From NCBI RefSeq assembly GCF_003319115.1, contig NZ_QOHF01000006.1, positions 62,001-126,000 of the forward strand: a stretch of 64,000 nt of DNA, in the 5' to 3' direction. Below are positions 26,331 to 35,645 of this stretch, piece by piece. The DNA is from Geodermatophilus sp. TF02-6. GTDB lineage: Bacteria > Actinomycetota > Actinomycetes > Mycobacteriales > Geodermatophilaceae. The number at the start of each line of letters is the position of its first letter. Position 1 is the stretch's first letter. A model generated the notes under the pieces. The model did not search any database, was not told the DNA's origin, and was given only the letters and a program-made list of their open reading frames with translations. A program made the translations under genes and the position numbers.

Positions 26331-28694
26331 TCACACCGGGCTCCGGGTCGGCGGCAGCGGGACCGGCCCGCCCAGCGCCCCGCCGTCCTGCGGGGTGCCG
26401 CGGCCGCGGCGCAGCACGAACAGCACGAGGCGGCGCAGGAACAGCAGCCCGAGCAGCGCCGCGGCGCCGAGGGTGGTGAGCAGCGAGATCGACCCGTAGA
26501 CGGTGCTCTTGACCTGCAGTTGCACCTGCTCGCCGAGGGGGCCGCCGTCGGGGGTGGTCAGGCCGGCCACCACGCCGAAGCGGCCGGACTGGCGCACCTC
26601 GGTGGGCACCTGCAGCGTCGTCCGCTGGTCGGGCGCGAGGACCTGCTCGCCGACGTCGGCCACGGTCAGGGCGCCGCCGCGGGTCTGCACCCGCAGCCGC
26701 ACGCGGACGGCGAAGGGCAGGTCGTTGCCGATGGTGAGGACGAGCGGGGCGTCCCTGGAGGCGAGGCTGTAGGTGCCGTCGGCCGGGGCCAGCAGGCTCA
26801 CCCGGTCGCGCAGCCGGTCCAGCGTCGTCCGCAGGTCCGCGGCGGCCGCGGAGAACCCCGGCGGGTCGTCGCGCCAGGCCGCGGAGGTCGCCCGGGCGAC
26901 GGCGGCGTCATAGGGGGCCAGCGCCTGGTCCGCGCTGCCGTCGACGGCGCCGGCGAGGTCGTCGCGGGCCCGGACCGCCGCGGCGACGTCGGCCATCCCC
27001 GCGGCGCCCAGCCCGCCGGGCTCGGCCGGGGCGGCCAGCCTGCCAGTGGTGGCGTGAGGGCCGCCGTCCAGCTGCGCCACGGTCGCCGGGCGCAGCCACG
27101 GCAGCTGCGCGGCGTCGGCCATCATCCGGCTTCCGCTCGCGGGGTCGGCGTCGACCTCCCGGGGCGGGGCCACCAGCACGGTCTGTCCCGCGGTGATCCC
27201 CGGCCGGAGGGTGAGCAGCGCCAGCTCGGCGAGGTAGCGCTGCTCGGCGACCGGAGCGCCGCCGGAGGGCCGCCCGGCCGTGTCGGCCAGCTCGCCCAGC
27301 CCGCCGTCGGCCACCAGCGCGGCGACGTCCCCGCCGGAGGTGGGCACGGTGGTCCGGGCCGCCGCGCCGCCGTCCTCCAGCCCGAGCGCCGCCGAGCCGT
27401 CGGTGAGCCCGCCGGGGCCGAGCACCACCTCGTCGACGCCGCCGGCGAGCAGCGTGCGCAGGGTGTCCGCGCGCAGGGAACCGCCCGGCGCCCAGGCCAG
27501 GTCGGTGCGGGGGGCGACCCCGAGCGCGTCCCGGAGGATCTCGGCCCCGGCCCCGGAGGTCGGCTGGGCCGCACCCCCCGCAGCCGTCGCCGGCGCCGCG
27601 GCGAGGGCGTCGGGGTCGTCCCGCGCCGTCCCGCCCGGCGTGCCCGGCAGGCTGCGGGTGACCACCTCGGACAGGCCCGCCGCGGTCAGGGCGTCGGCGT
27701 CGACGTCGCCGTAGGGCAGCGCGACGACGGGGTGGTCGGCGGCGAGGGCACGCAGCCGGCCGAGGAAGGCGGCGGCGTCCTCGCTGCCCTCCCCCGCGTC
27801 CTGCCGACCGGCGACGTCGTAGGGCCCGTCGGCCATGAGCTCGAGCTCCTCGACCAGTGCCGGGTCGACGGCCAGGGTCACCCGCACCACCGGCGCGGGG
27901 TCGCCGCTCCCGGGCGGGGGAGCCTCGGGCAGCTGCTCGACGGCGGCCACCGCCCGGTCGAGCCGGCCACCGGCCGCCACCTCGCCGGCGAGCCCGTCGT
28001 CGACGAACCGGCCGCCGGCGTCGCGGTGGGTGCGCTCCACCAGCGGCCACAGCCAGGCGACGGCGGTCGGCGCGACCGGCTGCGCCGGCGGCTGCACCAG
28101 GTACGTGGACAGCTCGCCGACCCGGCGCCGCTCCCCGTCGGGCGCGGCGCCGTTGAGGTTGAGCAGCAGCGGGTAGACGCCGTCCCGGTCGATCTGCAGC
28201 TCGGCGGTGTCCGTGGTCAGGGTGAAGGCGACGGACGCGCCGGGCGCCAGCTCGCCGGGGACCTGCTGGAAGGGTGTGGCGACGGCGGACACCGGGTCCG
28301 GGTCGCCGTCGCTGGCCAGCAGCTCGGCGCGGGTGGCCAGGGGCGTGCCCCGCTGCAGCCGCACGTCGAGGCCGGTGAGGGTCTCGGTGCCGGTGTTGGT
28401 CAGCGTGCCGCCGATGGTGACCGGAGCCCCCGGCGTCAGCGTCCGCGGCTCGACGCGGGTGAGGTCGACCCGAACCGGGCGGTCGCCGTCGGTGCTCTCC
28501 TCGTCGGCGGCCGACGCCTGGACGCCGGGCGCGGCGGCGGCGGGCGGGGCCGGCCCGGCGAGCGAGGCGGCGAGCAACCCGGCCAGCACGCCGCAGACCG
28601 GCGTCCACCGGTGCCGGCGACGGCGCGCGGCGGCACGGCCGGGACCCTGCCCGACGGACCGGCCGCCGGCGCTCCCGACCGCCGACCGCGTCAC
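26331..28694 (-). CDS. DUF6049-type secreted/membrane envelope protein
   Basis: A 787-residue protein with an N-terminal signal sequence (VCGVLAGLLAASLAGPAPPAAAA after an Arg-rich n-region). A large extracytoplasmic part runs to about residue 725, with Ig-like segments (VRVDLTRVEPRTLTPGAPVT, LVLTIGNDLPFAVRVRLRVQ). One C-terminal helix (LLTTLGAAALLGLLFLRRLV) precedes a basic tail. The position upstream of murJ matches M. tuberculosis Rv3909. Function is unknown; an envelope or peptidoglycan role is inferred from neighbours only. GTG start, with the signal peptide supporting this N terminus. Confidence 0.8.
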   Translation of the reverse strand: MTRSAVGSAGGRSVGQGPGRAAARRRRHRWTPVCGVLAGLLAASLAGPAPPAAAAPGVQASAADEESTDGDRPVRVDLTRVEPRTLTPGAPVTIGGTLTNTGTETLTGLDVRLQRGTPLATRAELLASDGDPDPVSAVATPFQQVPGELAPGASVAFTLTTDTAELQIDRDGVYPLLLNLNGAAPDGERRRVGELSTYLVQPPAQPVAPTAVAWLWPLVERTHRDAGGRFVDDGLAGEVAAGGRLDRAVAAVEQLPEAPPPGSGDPAPVVRVTLAVDPALVEELELMADGPYDVAGRQDAGEGSEDAAAFLGRLRALAADHPVVALPYGDVDADALTAAGLSEVVTRSLPGTPGGTARDDPDALAAAPATAAGGAAQPTSGAGAEILRDALGVAPRTDLAWAPGGSLRADTLRTLLAGGVDEVVLGPGGLTDGSAALGLEDGGAAARTTVPTSGGDVAALVADGGLGELADTAGRPSGGAPVAEQRYLAELALLTLRPGITAGQTVLVAPPREVDADPASGSRMMADAAQLPWLRPATVAQLDGGPHATTGRLAAPAEPGGLGAAGMADVAAAVRARDDLAGAVDGSADQALAPYDAAVARATSAAWRDDPPGFSAAAADLRTTLDRLRDRVSLLAPADGTYSLASRDAPLVLTIGNDLPFAVRVRLRVQTRGGALTVADVGEQVLAPDQRTTLQVPTEVRQSGRFGVVAGLTTPDGGPLGEQVQLQVKSTVYGSISLLTTLGAAALLGLLFLRRLVLFVLRRGRGTPQDGGALGGPVPLPPTRSPV

Positions 28695-28767
28695 GGCAGC
28701 TCCCCGCCGGCGCTCGTCGCCGTCGGGGCGCGGCCTGCGGGTGGTGCCGGGGAGCGCGTCCGTCCGC

Positions 28768-29244
28768 TCACGCGCTGTCGGCCAGGAGCGCCGGCGCCCG
28801 CTCGACCAGCGCCCGCTCGTCGGCGTAGGCCAGCCGCTCGGCCAGCTCGTCGAGGGGCACCCAGGCGACCTCGGTCACCTCGATGTCGGCGTCGGACAGG
28901 GCCCCTCCGACGGCGCGGAGCAGGAAGTGGTGCACGGTCTTGTGGATCCGGCGGCCGTCGGCGACGAACCAGAAGTCGATGACGCCCAGCGGGGCGACGA
29001 CCTCACCGATGATGCCGGTCTCCTCGGCGACCTCCCGGACGGCGGTGTCCTCCGGGGTCTCGCCCTCCTCGATGTGGCCCTTCGGCAGGGACCAGAGCAG
29101 CCGGCCGCGGCGGTCGGTGCGGCCGATGAGGGCGGCGCGCGGCCCCGTGATCGGGTCGTCGGCCACCACCAGGCCCCCGGCTGAGGTCTCGTCGACCCGG
29201 CGCAACCGGCGGCCGGGGCGCCCTCGCCCGCCCGTCCCAGCCAT
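28768..29244 (-). CDS. NUDIX hydrolase (MutT4-like)
   Basis: A 158-residue NUDIX enzyme. The nudix box is complete near residues 52-74 ([20 protein letters not shown] then TGI), so Mg-dependent pyrophosphohydrolase activity is expected; the substrate (nucleotide or dinucleoside polyphosphate) is not readable. ATG start at 29244, with TACCCT ending 6 nt before it, suggesting a leaderless mRNA. Divergent from pcnA, as for Rv3908/Rv3907c in M. tuberculosis. Confidence 0.92.
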   Translation of the reverse strand: MAGTGGRGRPGRRLRRVDETSAGGLVVADDPITGPRAALIGRTDRRGRLLWSLPKGHIEEGETPEDTAVREVAEETGIIGEVVAPLGVIDFWFVADGRRIHKTVHHFLLRAVGGALSDADIEVTEVAWVPLDELAERLAYADERALVERAPALLADSA

Positions 29245-29286
29245 GCCAGGAGGGTAGCGCGCCGTGCGGCACTACCCTGGATCGTC
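29245..29286. promoter_or_regulatory. Compact divergent promoter, NUDIX/pcnA
   Basis: The whole 42-bp spacer carries an inverted repeat made of two TACCCT hexamers, one per strand (29251-29256 minus, 29273-29278 plus). They end 6 nt and 8 nt before the two start codons. The spacing fits two back-to-back -10 elements with leaderless transcripts. Confidence 0.6.
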
Positions 29287-30798
29287 GTGTCCGGTCAGCT
29301 CCAGAGTCGTCCCCCGGCTGCGCCCCACGGTCGGCCCCCGGCCGGGGACCCGGTGCCGCCCGCCGTCCAGGAGGTCGTGCGGGAGATCGTCGACGTCTCC
29401 CCGGTGCTGACCCGGCTCGGCGAGCGCTTCACCGCCGCCGGCTTCCAGGCGCACCTCGTCGGCGGTTCGGTGCGCGACGCGCTGCTGGCCGCCGGCTCGG
29501 GTGAGCCGCGGATCCCCGGGGACCTCGACGTCACCACCGACGCGCGTCCCGAGCAGGTGCTCGAGCTGCTGCGCGGGTTCGCCGGTTCCACGTGGAACAC
29601 CGGGATCGCCTTCGGCACCGTGGGTGCGGAGGTCTCCGGCGTCCGGCTGGAGATCACCACCTTCCGGGCCGACCGCTACGACCGCCAGTCGCGCAACCCC
29701 GAGGTCGCCTGGGGCACCTCGCTGGTCGAGGACCTGGCCCGCCGCGACTTCACCATCAACGCGATGGCGGTCTCGCTCGGCCCGGACCGCACCGTCACCG
29801 ACCCGTTCGGCGGCCTCGGCGACCTGCTGACCCGCCGGCTGCGCACCCCCGGGTCGGCGACCGAGTCCTTCGCCGACGACCCGCTGCGGATGATGCGCGC
29901 GGTCCGGTTCACCGCCCAGCTCGGGACGACGCCGGTGCCGGAGGTCGTCGAGGCGATGACGGCGATGTCCGGGGAGCTGGCGCGGATCACCCCGGAGCGG
30001 GTGCAGGTCGAGCTGTCCAGGACGCTGCTGCAGGACTCCCCCCGGGCGGCGCTGGAGCTGTTCGTCTCGACCGGCCTGGCCGACGTCGTCCTGCCCGAGC
30101 TCTCCGCGCTGCGCATGGAGATCGACGAGCACCACCAGCACAAGGACGTCTACAGCCACTCGCTCACGGTGCTGGAGCAGGCGATCGCGCTGGAGGAGGC
30201 GGATTCTGCCGCGCACTCACCGGACCTGGTGCTGCGGCTGGCGGCGCTGCTGCACGACGTCGGCAAGCCGGCCACCCGCCGGCACGAGCCGGGTGGGCGG
30301 GTGTCCTTCCACCACCACGAGGTGGTCGGCGCCAAGCTGGTGCGCAGGCGGCTGACCGCGCTGCGCTATCCCAAGGACGTCGTCGAGGACGTCGCCCGGC
30401 TGACCTTCCTGCACCTGCGCTTCCACGGGTACGGCGGCGGCCAGTGGACCGACTCCGCCGTCCGCCGGTACGTCACCGACGCCGGCGACCTGCTGTCCCG
30501 CCTGCACAAGCTGGTGCGGTCGGACTGCACGACCCGCAACAGGCGGCGGGCGGCGGCGCTGTCGGCCACCTACGACGCGCTGGAGCGGCGGGTCGCCGAG
30601 CTCTCGGCGGCCGAGGACCTCGCGCGGGTGCGACCCGACCTCGACGGCAACGCGATCATGGAGATCCTCGGCATCCCGCCCGGACGTGAGGTCGGCGAGG
30701 CGTGGCGGTACCTCAAGGACCTCCGCCTCGAACGCGGCCCGCTCGACCCCGCCGAGGCCGAGGCCGAGCTGCGCACCTGGTGGGCCGCGCGGGAGTAG
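29287..30798 (+). CDS. pcnA: CCA tRNA nucleotidyltransferase (class II, HD domain)
   Basis: A 503-residue enzyme that adds or repairs the 3' CCA of tRNA. The nucleotidyltransferase head has AHLVGGSVRDALL and IPGDLDVTTDARPEQ (the metal-binding Asp pair), followed by RRDFTINAMAVSL and the helical neck and body. An HD phosphohydrolase domain (LLHDVGKPATRRHEPGGRVS) covers about 285-430. GTG start. A perfect parS-like palindrome lies at 29585-29598 within the coding region, encoding GSTWNT. Confidence 0.95.
   Translation: MSGQLQSRPPAAPHGRPPAGDPVPPAVQEVVREIVDVSPVLTRLGERFTAAGFQAHLVGGSVRDALLAAGSGEPRIPGDLDVTTDARPEQVLELLRGFAGSTWNTGIAFGTVGAEVSGVRLEITTFRADRYDRQSRNPEVAWGTSLVEDLARRDFTINAMAVSLGPDRTVTDPFGGLGDLLTRRLRTPGSATESFADDPLRMMRAVRFTAQLGTTPVPEVVEAMTAMSGELARITPERVQVELSRTLLQDSPRAALELFVSTGLADVVLPELSALRMEIDEHHQHKDVYSHSLTVLEQAIALEEADSAAHSPDLVLRLAALLHDVGKPATRRHEPGGRVSFHHHEVVGAKLVRRRLTALRYPKDVVEDVARLTFLHLRFHGYGGGQWTDSAVRRYVTDAGDLLSRLHKLVRSDCTTRNRRRAAALSATYDALERRVAELSAAEDLARVRPDLDGNAIMEILGIPPGREVGEAWRYLKDLRLERGPLDPAEAEAELRTWWAARE
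29585..29598. promoter_or_regulatory. parS: parS-like palindrome inside pcnA
   Basis: A perfect copy of GTTCCACGTGGAAC, identical to the two sites in the parA leader and about 15 kb from them. Its preservation in a coding region of a housekeeping gene suggests selection as a ParB site. Confidence 0.75.
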
Positions 30799-31325
30799 CG
30801 GAGTGCTCCGGCGCAGGAAACCTCGCTCCTCAGCCTCCGCTGTGGACGGCGGGAGCGGCACGGGAACCGGCTCGGCCACCCTGCCCGGGTGCGTCTCCCA
30901 CCGATCGACCACGACGGGGTGCAGGTGGCTCCCCGTCGTCTCCTCCTCGCAGAGGGCCTCAGCCCCTACCGTCTGCGCACCGCCGTGACCTCCGGACGAT
31001 GGCAGGAGCCCCTCCCGGGCGGGTACGTGAGCCACCCGGGCCCCCTCACCCGGCGGGAACGCTGGCACGCCGCACTGCACTTCGCCGGTGACGGGGCCGT
31101 CCTGTCGCACCGCAGCGCCCTCGTCGCCTGGGCCACCTCTCGGCGGCCGACTGGAGCGCAGACCTGCGTCGTCAGAACGCCATCCAGGCCGCACGGGTGA
31201 CGCTGTTCCGCTTCCCCGTCCGCCGGTTGCGGGCCGAGCCCCTGACCTGCGGTCGGGAGCTGCTGCCCCACGTCGTCTGACCGGAGGCCGGGAGCGCAGG
31301 AAACCTCGCTCGTGGCACTCCGCTA
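30796..31325. repeat. Flanking repeats around the AbiEi-like pseudogene
   Basis: The direct repeat GCGCAGGAAACCTCGCTC occurs at 30811-30828 and 31294-31311. An 11-bp inverted pair, TAGCGGAGTGC (30796-30806) and GCACTCCGCTA (31315-31325), encloses both. The second copy can itself fold as GAGCG-AGG-AAA-CCT-CGCTC with one bulged C. They could be duplicated terminators of pcnA and the MFS gene, or traces of an insertion event. Confidence 0.6.
30889..31280 (+). pseudogene. Truncated AbiEi-antitoxin-domain / DUF559-like regulator
   Basis: The 103-codon frame from the GTG at 30889 begins like the N-terminal domain of actinobacterial AbiEi-type proteins (LLAEGLSPYRLRTAVTSGRW, then LSHRSALVAWA). It stops at 31200. 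A short second frame (VTLFRFPVRRLRAEPLTCGR, about 31198-31280) then looks like residual coding. Complete relatives are about 280-320 residues long, so the central part is missing. The flanking repeats suggest the decay happened in place between pcnA and the MFS gene. Confidence 0.55.
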
Positions 31326-32576
31326 GGTGCAGCGACTCCACATCAGGGCGGTGAGGGGGTAGACCGCACCCACCGCCACCACCACGGGCACCGAGATGCC
31401 CGACCTCGGCAGCACGAACGCCGCCACCAGCAGGGCGACCACGTAGCCGACGTTGACCAGCGTGTCGTAGACGGCGAACACCCGGCCGCGGACGTCGTCG
31501 TCCACCACCTCCTGCAGGGTGGCGTCGACGCAGATCTTCACCGCCTGCCCGACGAACCCGAGCACGAAGCCGGCCAGGACGACGAGGGGGAGCCGGAACG
31601 GCAGCCCGAGGGCCACGAGCAGCGGACCGGCCAGCGCCAGCAGCAGCGTCACCCAGCGGGGCCCGAGACGCCGCACCGCCGCAGGCGTCACGACCGCAGC
31701 CAGCAGGGTGCCGGCTGCTCCCGCGGCGAGCGTCACACCGACCCCCGCCAACCCGCCGGGCACCGGTCCCCGGCCGGCGGAGGGGTCGCGGAACAGCAGC
31801 AGCGTCATGAGCGTGACCACGCCGACGCACAGCCGGTGCACGGTGACCACGGCCAGCGCGGCCGCCGCCGGCGGACGGGCCCACGCGTGCCGGGCCCCGG
31901 CGACCATCCCGGCGGCCACCTCGCGCACCGACGAGACCGCCGCGCCGCTGCCGTCCGGGCCGAGGGAGCGGCGGTCGAACCCGGCGGCCAGCCCGGCCGC
32001 GGCCAGGTAGGGCACCGCCGCGGCCAGCGTCGTCACCGCGTACCCGCCGGCGCCGGCGACACCGGCCAGCTGCTGCAGCCCGACCGCGACCGCGCCGCCG
32101 ACCACGGTGGCCACCGCGCCGGACGTCGTCGCCAGCGCGTTGGCCGGCACCAGCGCGTCGGTGGTGTGCGGCAGCGCCGCCGAGAGCGCCGCCAGGACGA
32201 ACCGGCTGACCGAGAACACCGCGAGCCCGGTGAGGAGGAACGAGGCCCCGCCTGCGCCGGCGGCCACGAGCGCGGCGAGGACGGCGACCAGCCCGGCACG
32301 CAGGACGTCGGCGTGCACCAGTACCTGGCGGCGGCTCCACCGGTCCAGCCCCACCCCGGCGAACGGCCCGACGAGGGAGTACGGCAGCAGGAGGACGGCG
32401 AACCCCACGGCGACGTCCACCGGGTCGGCCGCTCGCTGCGGGTCGAACACCACCGTGCCCGCGAGCGCGGCCTGCAGCACGCCGTCCCCGAACTGCGCGC
32501 AGAGCCGGACGGCCAGCAGCCGGCGGAGGTCGCGGCGGACCAGCAGGGAGCGCACGGCCGTGCCCGCGAGCTGCAC
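31323..32576 (-). CDS. MFS transporter
   Basis: A 417-residue integral membrane protein with about 12 hydrophobic helices in two halves. Motifs between helices (GVGLDRWSRRQVLVHADVLR) match the MFS loop 2-3 motif, and DDDVRGRVFAVYDTLVNVGY is common in actinobacterial MFS exporters. The substrate is unknown. GTG start; a TAGGGT hexamer ends 6 nt before it. It diverges from yqgE. Confidence 0.87.
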   Translation of the reverse strand: MQLAGTAVRSLLVRRDLRRLLAVRLCAQFGDGVLQAALAGTVVFDPQRAADPVDVAVGFAVLLLPYSLVGPFAGVGLDRWSRRQVLVHADVLRAGLVAVLAALVAAGAGGASFLLTGLAVFSVSRFVLAALSAALPHTTDALVPANALATTSGAVATVVGGAVAVGLQQLAGVAGAGGYAVTTLAAAVPYLAAAGLAAGFDRRSLGPDGSGAAVSSVREVAAGMVAGARHAWARPPAAAALAVVTVHRLCVGVVTLMTLLLFRDPSAGRGPVPGGLAGVGVTLAAGAAGTLLAAVVTPAAVRRLGPRWVTLLLALAGPLLVALGLPFRLPLVVLAGFVLGFVGQAVKICVDATLQEVVDDDVRGRVFAVYDTLVNVGYVVALLVAAFVLPRSGISVPVVVAVGAVYPLTALMWSRCT

Positions 32577-32688
32577 CCGGTCACCCTACGGTGGCCGACC
32601 CCTGCCGCAGGGTGGACGACCGGCCGGGGGCTGCCGCGGGGACGATCTCGACGTCCCTGCGACCCGGCGGTGGGGCACACTGGACGGG

Positions 32689-33348
32689 ATGAACCCCCCG
32701 CCCGCGTCCGACCCCGAGCCCGGTGGGCCCATCCGGCCCGCGACCGGTCGGCGCCGTGCGGGCGCGGTGCCGGCGCTCTCCACCGGTGGGCTCGACGACG
32801 TCCGCCCGGGGGCGCTGCTGGTCGCCATGCCGAACCTGGCCGACCCCACGTTCTCCGGCACGGTCGTCTTCGTGCTCGACCACAACGCCGGCGGCACGCT
32901 GGGCGTGGTCCTCGGCCGGCCGAGCCAGGTGGAGATCCGCGACGTGCTGCCCGGCTGGTCCGAGCTCGCCGTCGAACCCGGGGTGTTCCACGTGGGCGGT
33001 CCCTGCGAGACCGACACCGCCCTGTGCCTGGCCGTCTCCCGGACGCCGGGGGAGGACTGCGGTCTGCGGCGCGTCACCGGCGACGTCCACCTCGTCGACC
33101 TCGACGCCGACCCCGACACCCTCGCCGGGCAGCTGCTCGGGCTGCGGGTGTTCGCCGGCTACGCGGGCTGGTCGGCGGGTCAGCTGGCCGCCGAGGTCGC
33201 CGAGGGCGCGTGGGCGTGCGTGCCCGGCCGCCCGGACGACGTGCTCAGCGACCTGGCCGGCCCCGCGCTGTGGCGCCGCGTGATGGGGCGGCAGATCGGC
33301 CGGCTGGCGGTGCTGTCCACCGCGTCGGCCGACCCGTCGGCCAACTGA
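32689..33348 (+). CDS. YqgE/AlgH family protein
   Basis: A 219-residue protein with the YqgE/AlgH signatures GALLVAMPNLADPTFSGTVV, FVLDHNAGGTLGVVLGRP and VFHVGGPC, and the later FAGYAGWSAGQLAAEVAEGA. It is cytoplasmic by appearance; the biochemical role is not established for the family. The ATG at 32689 is favoured because CACACT ends 7 nt upstream, which would give a leaderless mRNA. The longer open frame upstream lies over the MFS gene on the other strand and is rejected. Confidence 0.93.
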   Translation: MNPPPASDPEPGGPIRPATGRRRAGAVPALSTGGLDDVRPGALLVAMPNLADPTFSGTVVFVLDHNAGGTLGVVLGRPSQVEIRDVLPGWSELAVEPGVFHVGGPCETDTALCLAVSRTPGEDCGLRRVTGDVHLVDLDADPDTLAGQLLGLRVFAGYAGWSAGQLAAEVAEGAWACVPGRPDDVLSDLAGPALWRRVMGRQIGRLAVLSTASADPSAN

Positions 33349-33426
33349 GCCGATCCGTCGGCCACTGATCCGCCACCGCGCGCGTCGGGGAGGCGCGGGG
33401 GCCGGGCGTCTGCTAGGTTCCTGGTC

Positions 33427-33461
33427 GGAGGGGGCGGTCTGGGGAAGAGGCCGCCCCCTCC
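33427..33461. terminator. Hairpin terminator downstream of yqgE
   Basis: Perfect 11-bp arms GGAGGGGGCGG and CCGCCCCCTCC enclose a 13-nt loop, 78 nt after the yqgE stop, in the convergent spacer with the lipoprotein gene. Confidence 0.7.
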
Positions 33462-33501
33462 CTCTGTGTCCCGCCCCCGTCCCGGGCCCCGCCGGTGACC
33501 C

Positions 33502-33620
33502 CGGAAAGGACCCCGTCCTCCCCACCCCTCGCGAGCTCGGGGCGGGACCCGGGACGGGGCCTGAGCCTCGGGACGGGGCCGGGACGGGGTCCTTCCACGG
33601 GGGGCAGGGGGTCCTTCTAC
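33502..33620. repeat. GC-rich intergenic repeat, copy 5
   Basis: The most complete copy: GGACCCCGTCCTCCCCACCC, CTCGCGAGCTCGGGGCGG, GGACCCGGGACGGGG, then a second partial unit ending GGGGGTCCTTCT. It fills the convergent space between yqgE and the lipoprotein gene. Confidence 0.7.
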
Positions 33621-34378
33621 AGGCCGACGGTCGCCGCCACCTCGGGGTGCGCCGCGCCGTCCACGGTCTCCCCGTCCGCCGGCAGGGCGATGTCCCGCGT
33701 CCCGTGGTCCGACAGCGTCACCGTCACGTCGTGGTCCTGCCCCGGCAGCGGAGTGCGGTACTGGGCCAGCAGGTCGTCGGAGCTGTCCACCGCCACCGAC
33801 CAGCCGGTCCGCGCCCGGTACACCGCGGTGAGCTCGCTGTCGATCATGCGGTTCCCCGCCCACGTGTAGGCGTCGGTGCGGAAGGCGGCGGGGTCGTCGG
33901 GCTGCTCGGCGGAGAGGTTGAGCACCACCTGGGTCAGCACGTCGGTGAGGGGGGCCTGCTCGCCCAGCGCCACCGGACGCCGCACGTAGGAGGCCTCCGG
34001 CAGGCCCGCGGCGCGCAGCGCGTCGGGCAGACCCGGGACGTCGCCGAACCACAGCTGGTCGGCGGTGAAGAACAGCGTGCGGGTCTCGTCAGGCCGCCCG
34101 TCGCCGTACGCGGTGACCGCCTGCGCCCGCCCGACCCGGTCGGTGAAGTCGACCTCGCCGGTGAGGGTGAGCACGGTGTCCTGCCCGTAAGGGGCGGTGA
34201 CGACGAAGTCCGCGCCGCCCTGCTCGCGGTTGCGCACCAGCAGCTGCGCCAGGACGTCGGCCTCCTGCGGGGTGACCGGGTCGCCGTCGCGCCGCTCCTC
34301 GGCGGTGCCCGAGCACCCGGGGAGCAGCGCACACACCAGCGCGAGGGCCGGGAGCAGCTGACGGCGGCGCGCGGGCAT
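33617..34378 (-). CDS. Putative lipoprotein
   Basis: A 253-residue protein with a lipoprotein signal (MPARRRQLLPALALVCALLP followed by the lipobox cysteine in LLPGC, Cys22), so it should be lipid-anchored on the outer face of the membrane. The mature part has alternating beta-like segments (DTVLTLTGEVDFTDRVGRAQ, TLFFTADQLWFGDVPGL) reminiscent of LprG/LppX-type lipid-binding lipoproteins, but I cannot assign the family firmly. ATG start; TACGCT ends 7 nt upstream. Confidence 0.75.
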   Translation of the reverse strand: MPARRRQLLPALALVCALLPGCSGTAEERRDGDPVTPQEADVLAQLLVRNREQGGADFVVTAPYGQDTVLTLTGEVDFTDRVGRAQAVTAYGDGRPDETRTLFFTADQLWFGDVPGLPDALRAAGLPEASYVRRPVALGEQAPLTDVLTQVVLNLSAEQPDDPAAFRTDAYTWAGNRMIDSELTAVYRARTGWSVAVDSSDDLLAQYRTPLPGQDHDVTVTLSDHGTRDIALPADGETVDGAAHPEVAATVGL

Positions 34379-34440
34379 GCGGCCCAGCGTAGGCAGCGGC
34401 GCAGGTGACAGGGGGAGCCTCCGCGCGGCCGGCCGGGACG

Positions 34441-34478
34441 CGACAGGGCCCGCCCCTGCCGGAGGACGGGCCCTGTCG
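34441..34478. terminator. Hairpin downstream of ino1
   Basis: Perfect 12-bp arms CGACAGGGCCCG and CGGGCCCTGTCG flank a 14-nt loop, between the ino1 stop and the lipoprotein start on the minus strand. It is a probable terminator for the padR-ino1 transcript. Confidence 0.65.
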
Positions 34479-34492
34479 CAACGTGCTGGAAC

Positions 34493-34553
34493 GGCCTCCC
34501 TGCAGGGTCCCGCGCCGAGCTCGCGAGGCGTGGGGCAGGGAGGTCCTCTTTCA
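34493..34553. repeat. GC-rich intergenic repeat, copy 6
   Basis: Diverged copy (GGGTCCCGCGCCGAGCTCGC, GAGGCGTGGGGCAGGGAGGT, CCTCTTTC) ending right at the ino1 stop codon. Same placement rule as the other copies: the 3' end of a gene. Confidence 0.55.
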
Positions 34554-35630
34554 GCGCTCCACGTCGCCCCGGATGAACCGCTCCACGGCGTCCCGGGCGG
34601 TGCTGTCGTCGTACTGCACCGGCGGGCTCTTCATGAAGTAGGACGACGCCGACAGCAGCGGGCCGCCGATGCCGCGGTCCTTGGCGATCTTCGCCGCGCG
34701 GATGGCGTCGATGATGATGCCGGCCGAGTTCGGGGAGTCCCAGACTTCGAGCTTGTACTCCAGGTTCAGCGGGACGTCGCCGAACGCGCGGCCCTCGAGG
34801 CGGACGTAGGCCCACTTGCGGTCGGTCAGCCACGGCACGTGGTCCGACGGGCCGATGTGCACGTTGCCCTGACCCATGTCGCGGTCGACCTGGCTGGTGA
34901 CCGACTGGGTCTTGGAGATCTTCTTCGACTCCAGGCGCTCGCGCTCGAGCATGTTCTTGAAGTCCATGTTGCCGCCGACGTTGAGCTGCATGGTGCGGTC
35001 GAGCTGCACGCCGCGGTCCTCGAACAGCTTGGCCAGCACGCGGTGGGTGATGGTGGCGCCCACCTGGCTCTTGATGTCGTCGCCGACGATCGGCACCCCG
35101 GCGGCGGTGAACCTCTCCGCCCACTCCGGGGTCCCGGCGATGAAGACCGGTAGGGCGTTGACGAAGGCCACCCCGGCGTCGATCGCGCACTGCGCGTAGA
35201 ACTCCACGGCCTGCTGCGAGCCCACCGGCAGGTAGCAGACGAGGACGTCGGCGCCCGACTCGCGCAGCGCGGCGACGACGTCCACCGGCTCCTCGTCGGA
35301 CTCCTCGATCGTCTCCCGGTAGTACCGGCCCAGGCCGTCGAGCGTGGTGCCGCGCTGCACGGGCACGCCCAGCGGCGGCACGTCGCAGATCGTGATGGTG
35401 TTGTTCTCGCTGGCGACGATCGCCTCGGACAGGTCGCGGCCGACCTTCTTGGCGTCGACGTCGAACGCGGCGACGAACTGCACGTCGGAGACGTGGTAGT
35501 CGCCGAAGCGCACGTGCATCAGCCCCGGCACCGACGACGTCTCGTCGGCGTCCCGGTAGTAGTGCACGCCCTGCACCAGCGAGGCGGCGCAGTTGCCGAC
35601 GCCGACGATGGCGACCTTGACAGAACCCAT
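34551..35630 (-). CDS. ino1: Inositol-3-phosphate synthase
   Basis: A 359-residue NAD-dependent enzyme making inositol-3-phosphate from glucose-6-phosphate, the entry to phosphatidylinositol and mycothiol. It has the N-terminal Rossmann motif [18 protein letters not shown], then [40 protein letters not shown] and [23 protein letters not shown] at 35630. It lies 15 nt after padR on the same strand, as Rv0046c/Rv0047c do in M. tuberculosis, so PadR control of ino1 is likely (inference). Confidence 0.95.
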   Translation of the reverse strand: MGSVKVAIVGVGNCAASLVQGVHYYRDADETSSVPGLMHVRFGDYHVSDVQFVAAFDVDAKKVGRDLSEAIVASENNTITICDVPPLGVPVQRGTTLDGLGRYYRETIEESDEEPVDVVAALRESGADVLVCYLPVGSQQAVEFYAQCAIDAGVAFVNALPVFIAGTPEWAERFTAAGVPIVGDDIKSQVGATITHRVLAKLFEDRGVQLDRTMQLNVGGNMDFKNMLERERLESKKISKTQSVTSQVDRDMGQGNVHIGPSDHVPWLTDRKWAYVRLEGRAFGDVPLNLEYKLEVWDSPNSAGIIIDAIRAAKIAKDRGIGGPLLSASSYFMKSPPVQYDDSTARDAVERFIRGDVER

Positions 35631-35645
35631 GGGGTCTCCTTCTTC

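Noticed and set aside
32985-33000. Additional parS-like site in yqgE (GTTCCACGTGGGCG)
   Set aside because: Only one half of the palindrome matches, so it is probably chance coding sequence.
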